NCBI GenBank assembly: GCA_001593865.1
Contig: LUCB01000016.1
Location: 1-61,569 of the forward strand
DNA from: Candidatus Bathyarchaeota archaeon B24
GTDB lineage: Archaea; Thermoproteota; CALKCG01; B24
DNA length: 61,569 nucleotides
Reading direction: 5' to 3'
Positions 59,272 through 61,569 of this stretch are shown in pieces (position 1 is the first letter of the stretch; each line of letters opens with the position of its first letter). The position numbers were made by a program, and so were the translations under genes. Below the pieces are notes generated by a model that saw only the letters and a list, made by a program, of their open reading frames with translations, did no database searches and was not told the DNA's origin.

Positions 59272-59472
59272 GGTAATTATTGGATATTGCACGGAAAGGT
59301 CTTAGCCTCAGTAGCCTCTCCATCCTCCAAAGCGTGGATAGTGATCTCTTTCGTTGAGGCTAGTGTATGTTTCCCAACTGCTGTATTTCTGGATAAGCTA
59401 TCCCCCATACACGAATAGGCTGAACAGGAAACCATATAAACTGTATAACGTAAAAATTCACTTGAAGGAAAA

Positions 59473-61472
59473 ATGGGTGGTGAGCATAGGGCTGAAAAAA
59501 TCCCCTGGATTCCGATAATCCTCGCTACAATCCTATTAAGCGCCGTGGCACAGTCTTGGGTTTTCTTAATGGGACCTATGAAGGCTTTCTACGGCCTCGG
59601 AATAGTCTTATGTAGCATAGCGCTCTCAACATCATTCTACATATACCACGTTCTTCTAGCGGCCATCACGCAGCTCACCGGTTCGAAGTGGCTTGCGTCA
59701 AAGTTAACGCCAGAAAATATTCTCTACATATACATAATAGGGTCATGCATAACGTGGTACGTAGCTGCTGTTGGAGGTTATGTCACGGGTACTCACTTCC
59801 AGTTCGTTGGTTCGAGAATTATAGACACAGAGCGGAGCTTAAAATATATTCCATCATCGTTTTTAGCCCCCAGCCCTGAGGTCTGCAAGTTAGCCTTCCC
59901 TGGTGGTAACCCAGTACCGTGGGGTGAATGGATCCCCTTCATAGTATTCTGGTGGCTACACCTTTACGGGGTAGGACTATTATTCACAGCCACGGCCACT
60001 ATTCTTAGGAAGGATTGGATAGATGTCGAGAGGGTGCCTTTCCAGCAGGCTATGATACTCTACGAGTTCATCAGAAGAATGCCTACCTAGAAGAAGCATA
60101 TCGCTAGGCTCACCCTTCAGCATAGGCGTGATCCTAGGCGTAATATTCAACCTACTGATCCTGCTGACATATTTGTTCCCTTGGTTCCCAGACATCTTCG
60201 ACTGGAGGACGAACACGTGTGGCCATGGAGCCATAATGAGCTTAGCGGATACACCGCTTTGGAGTATTATCGGCATAAGCATGGTTAACAAGCACCCACT
60301 GTCGGTTGCTGTGATGTATCTAGCACCGTTAAACGTGCTGTTCACATACTGGTTCTGGTATTTCGTATACCTTGTGCTTATGCAGGTAGCCTTCTATATG
60401 GGCTACTACACTGGTTTGAACGACCCAGGCATATGCCCAACTGGATGCTGTAGAGCATGGGGTCCTGTGGTTCAGCGAGCCCTACAAGTGGAACGCTTTC
60501 TCAAGAGGAGCCCAGATAGGCTTAACTATATTCTATCTCATAGTGACCTACAGGTACTTCGTTGAGACAATTAAAGCGGCCTTAGGTAAGTCTAATGCCT
60601 ATAAGGACGAACCCGTCTCTTACAGAGTATCCTATGGCTTATTCCTACTTGCGTTTATACTATTCACGGCTTTGATGCTCATCTGTGGCTTCAGCTTAGC
60701 GGGTGCTGTCTTAATGCCTATCACAGCCTTCCTGTTCTGGATAGCCAACACAAGAGTCTGGGGTACAACCGGAACGTATATACAGTCTGCTGAAGGCGGC
60801 GTCGCTCTTTACAGGCTCCTTATGTGGCCTAAGGCTCCCGAGCCCCCGACCGGTGAGTTCATGATGGCTGGCACATGGTCTGGCTGGCACGTGAATACGC
60901 CGGTTGAGGGCAACGCTGGATCCTTTCTATCATCCTTCTGTGCCTACAGATTAGCTAGTCTAACAGGTGTAAACAGTAGGTCGGTCTTCAAGATCCTCCT
61001 AGCTGTCCAGGCGACCCTACCGATACCGTTCATGATCGGTGCACTCTGGGTCTTTTACACGTTCGGCGGCGGTAGAGTTGTCTACCACCCACTCAGTTAT
61101 TCCGCTCCTGTAAGTAGATTTGCTAACCCAGATAACTGGAATAGGATACCTGGAACTGAGCCCTGGGCTCACATATTCTTCATGGGGATGATCATGACAG
61201 GTATCGTGGCGCTACTTCACGCTAGATTCGTGTGGTTTCCGTTCGAGCCCATAGGTTTTCTGATGGCTTTCAGCGACGCAAGCCTGTTCTTCGGGATGTG
61301 GCTCCCAGCTGTGATAGCCTGGGTTCTGAAGACGATAACGCTGAGAGTGGGAGGGTCAAGACTCTACGAAGACTACGGGATACCGGTCGCCGCAGGATTC
61401 GTAGTAGGCTTCGTCACAATAGCCTTCATAGGAGGATTAATAGGGATCTACAGGTTCTTCATACCTTTCTAA
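59473..61472 (+). pseudogene. DUF6785/DUF6784-like membrane protein, copy 3, broken by two frameshifts
   Basis: Three frames together form one relative of copies 1 and 2. The first runs 59473-60090 (stop after EFIRRMPT). The second continues with RRSISLGSPFSIGVILG and FPWFPDIFDWRTNTCGHG to about 60470, and the third with FSEPYKWNAFSRGAQIGLT to YRYFVETIKAALGKSNAYKD and 61472. The breaks lie at about 60083-60088 and 60467-60472. Each is repaired by skipping one base. The joined protein has about 665 residues and ends with KTITLRVGGSRLYEDYGIPV. Inactivation or sequencing error are both possible. It may be compared with intact copies 1 and 2. Confidence 0.78.
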
Positions 61473-61475
61473 ATC

Positions 61476-61490
61476 CTCCGTTTTTATTTT
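61476..61490 (+). terminator. T-rich terminator after DUF6785-like copy 3
   Basis: TCCGTTTTTATTTT follows the stop at 61472 within a few bases. The T run fits an archaeal terminator. Confidence 0.45.
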
Positions 61491-61504
61491 AAGGTGGTGG
61501 TCGT

Positions 61505-61569
61505 ATGGGTTGTAGGGTTTGTGTGGTTTTCTCGCATCGTTCTCCAGAGACACCTACGTGGCCCTATAA
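61505..61569 (+). CDS. 5' end of an unidentified gene (partial)
   Basis: An ATG at 61505, preceded by GGTGGTGG, opens a frame that runs to the right edge (MGCRVCVVFSHRSPETPTWP). About 21 residues are seen. The family cannot be recognised from them. Confidence 0.45.
   Translation, partial: MGCRVCVVFSHRSPETPTWPY

Noticed and set aside
1-61569. CRISPR arrays, tRNA or rRNA genes, complete insertion sequences
   Set aside because: Intergenic gaps were read for regular spaced repeats, cloverleaf-like sequences and transposase motifs; none was convincing.

Overview
The window looks like the chromosome of an uncultured, probably thermophilic archaeon, most likely of the TACK group (Thermoproteota or a Bathyarchaeia-like lineage). 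The evidence is archaeal informational genes (ribosomal proteins S19 and S27e, aIF2-alpha, Nop10, NAC, a PAC2-type proteasome assembly factor), TATA-box promoters that put the start codon almost at the predicted transcription start, frequent TTG and GTG starts, and heavy use of AGG, AGA and ATA codons. The taxonomic placement is inferred from gene content, not from a tree. I saw no tRNA, rRNA, CRISPR array or complete insertion sequence.

Bases 1-15,400 are mostly housekeeping. They hold a stand-alone S19 gene, NMN adenylyltransferase, a small nuclease-like protein, a macro-domain protein, pyrB, a DUF1854 plus ABC-exporter pair, an S9 peptidase, pyrI, a large winged-helix/ATP-cone/NrdD-like fusion that has lost the residues for ribonucleotide reduction, pyrH, the tight S27e/aIF2-alpha/Nop10/PAC2 operon, and an inositol-monophosphatase/FBPase. 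Three pyrimidine genes (pyrB, pyrI, pyrH) occur here as separate transcription units.

Bases 15,400-56,000 are an accessory region rich in carbohydrate-active genes, with a few housekeeping genes (NAC, a dolichol-kinase-like protein, moaE) at its left side. It carries two amidohydrolases, a creatininase, an FGGY kinase, GH4, a GH39-like membrane-anchored enzyme, a DUF4091/GH123-like protein, three other glycosidase-like TIM barrels, two sugar isomerase/epimerases, a Gfo/Idh oxidoreductase, a uroporphyrinogen-decarboxylase-like protein, a small-molecule kinase, an MFS carrier, a sulfatase-like hydrolase, a ceramidase-like hydrolase and a divergent ketol-acid-reductoisomerase-like protein. Most of these enzymes have no signal peptide. 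The simplest reading is uptake of small glycans or glycosides followed by cytoplasmic breakdown. A GT-C-like membrane protein overlapping the GH39-like gene, and a decaprenyl-phosphate-phosphoribosyltransferase-like UbiA protein, point instead to surface glycan assembly.

A family of very hydrophobic 670-residue proteins (DUF6785/DUF6784-like, transporter-like) occurs three times (31.6, 41.8 and 59.5 kb) with a shared signature PWFPDI-x2-W-x-TNTCG. The third copy is broken by two single-base frameshifts. A decayed vapBC toxin-antitoxin module lies tail to tail with an intact homologous one (27.0-28.4 kb).

Bases 56,200-59,280 hold a ferrous-iron transport operon with two FeoA proteins and a FeoB split into separate GTPase and membrane genes. 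Its promoter contains a DtxR/IdeR-like palindrome between the TATA box and the start codon. Several genes show single frameshifts (25.8, 27.2, 37.7, 60.1 and 60.5 kb). These may be true decay or assembly errors, and read mapping would tell.
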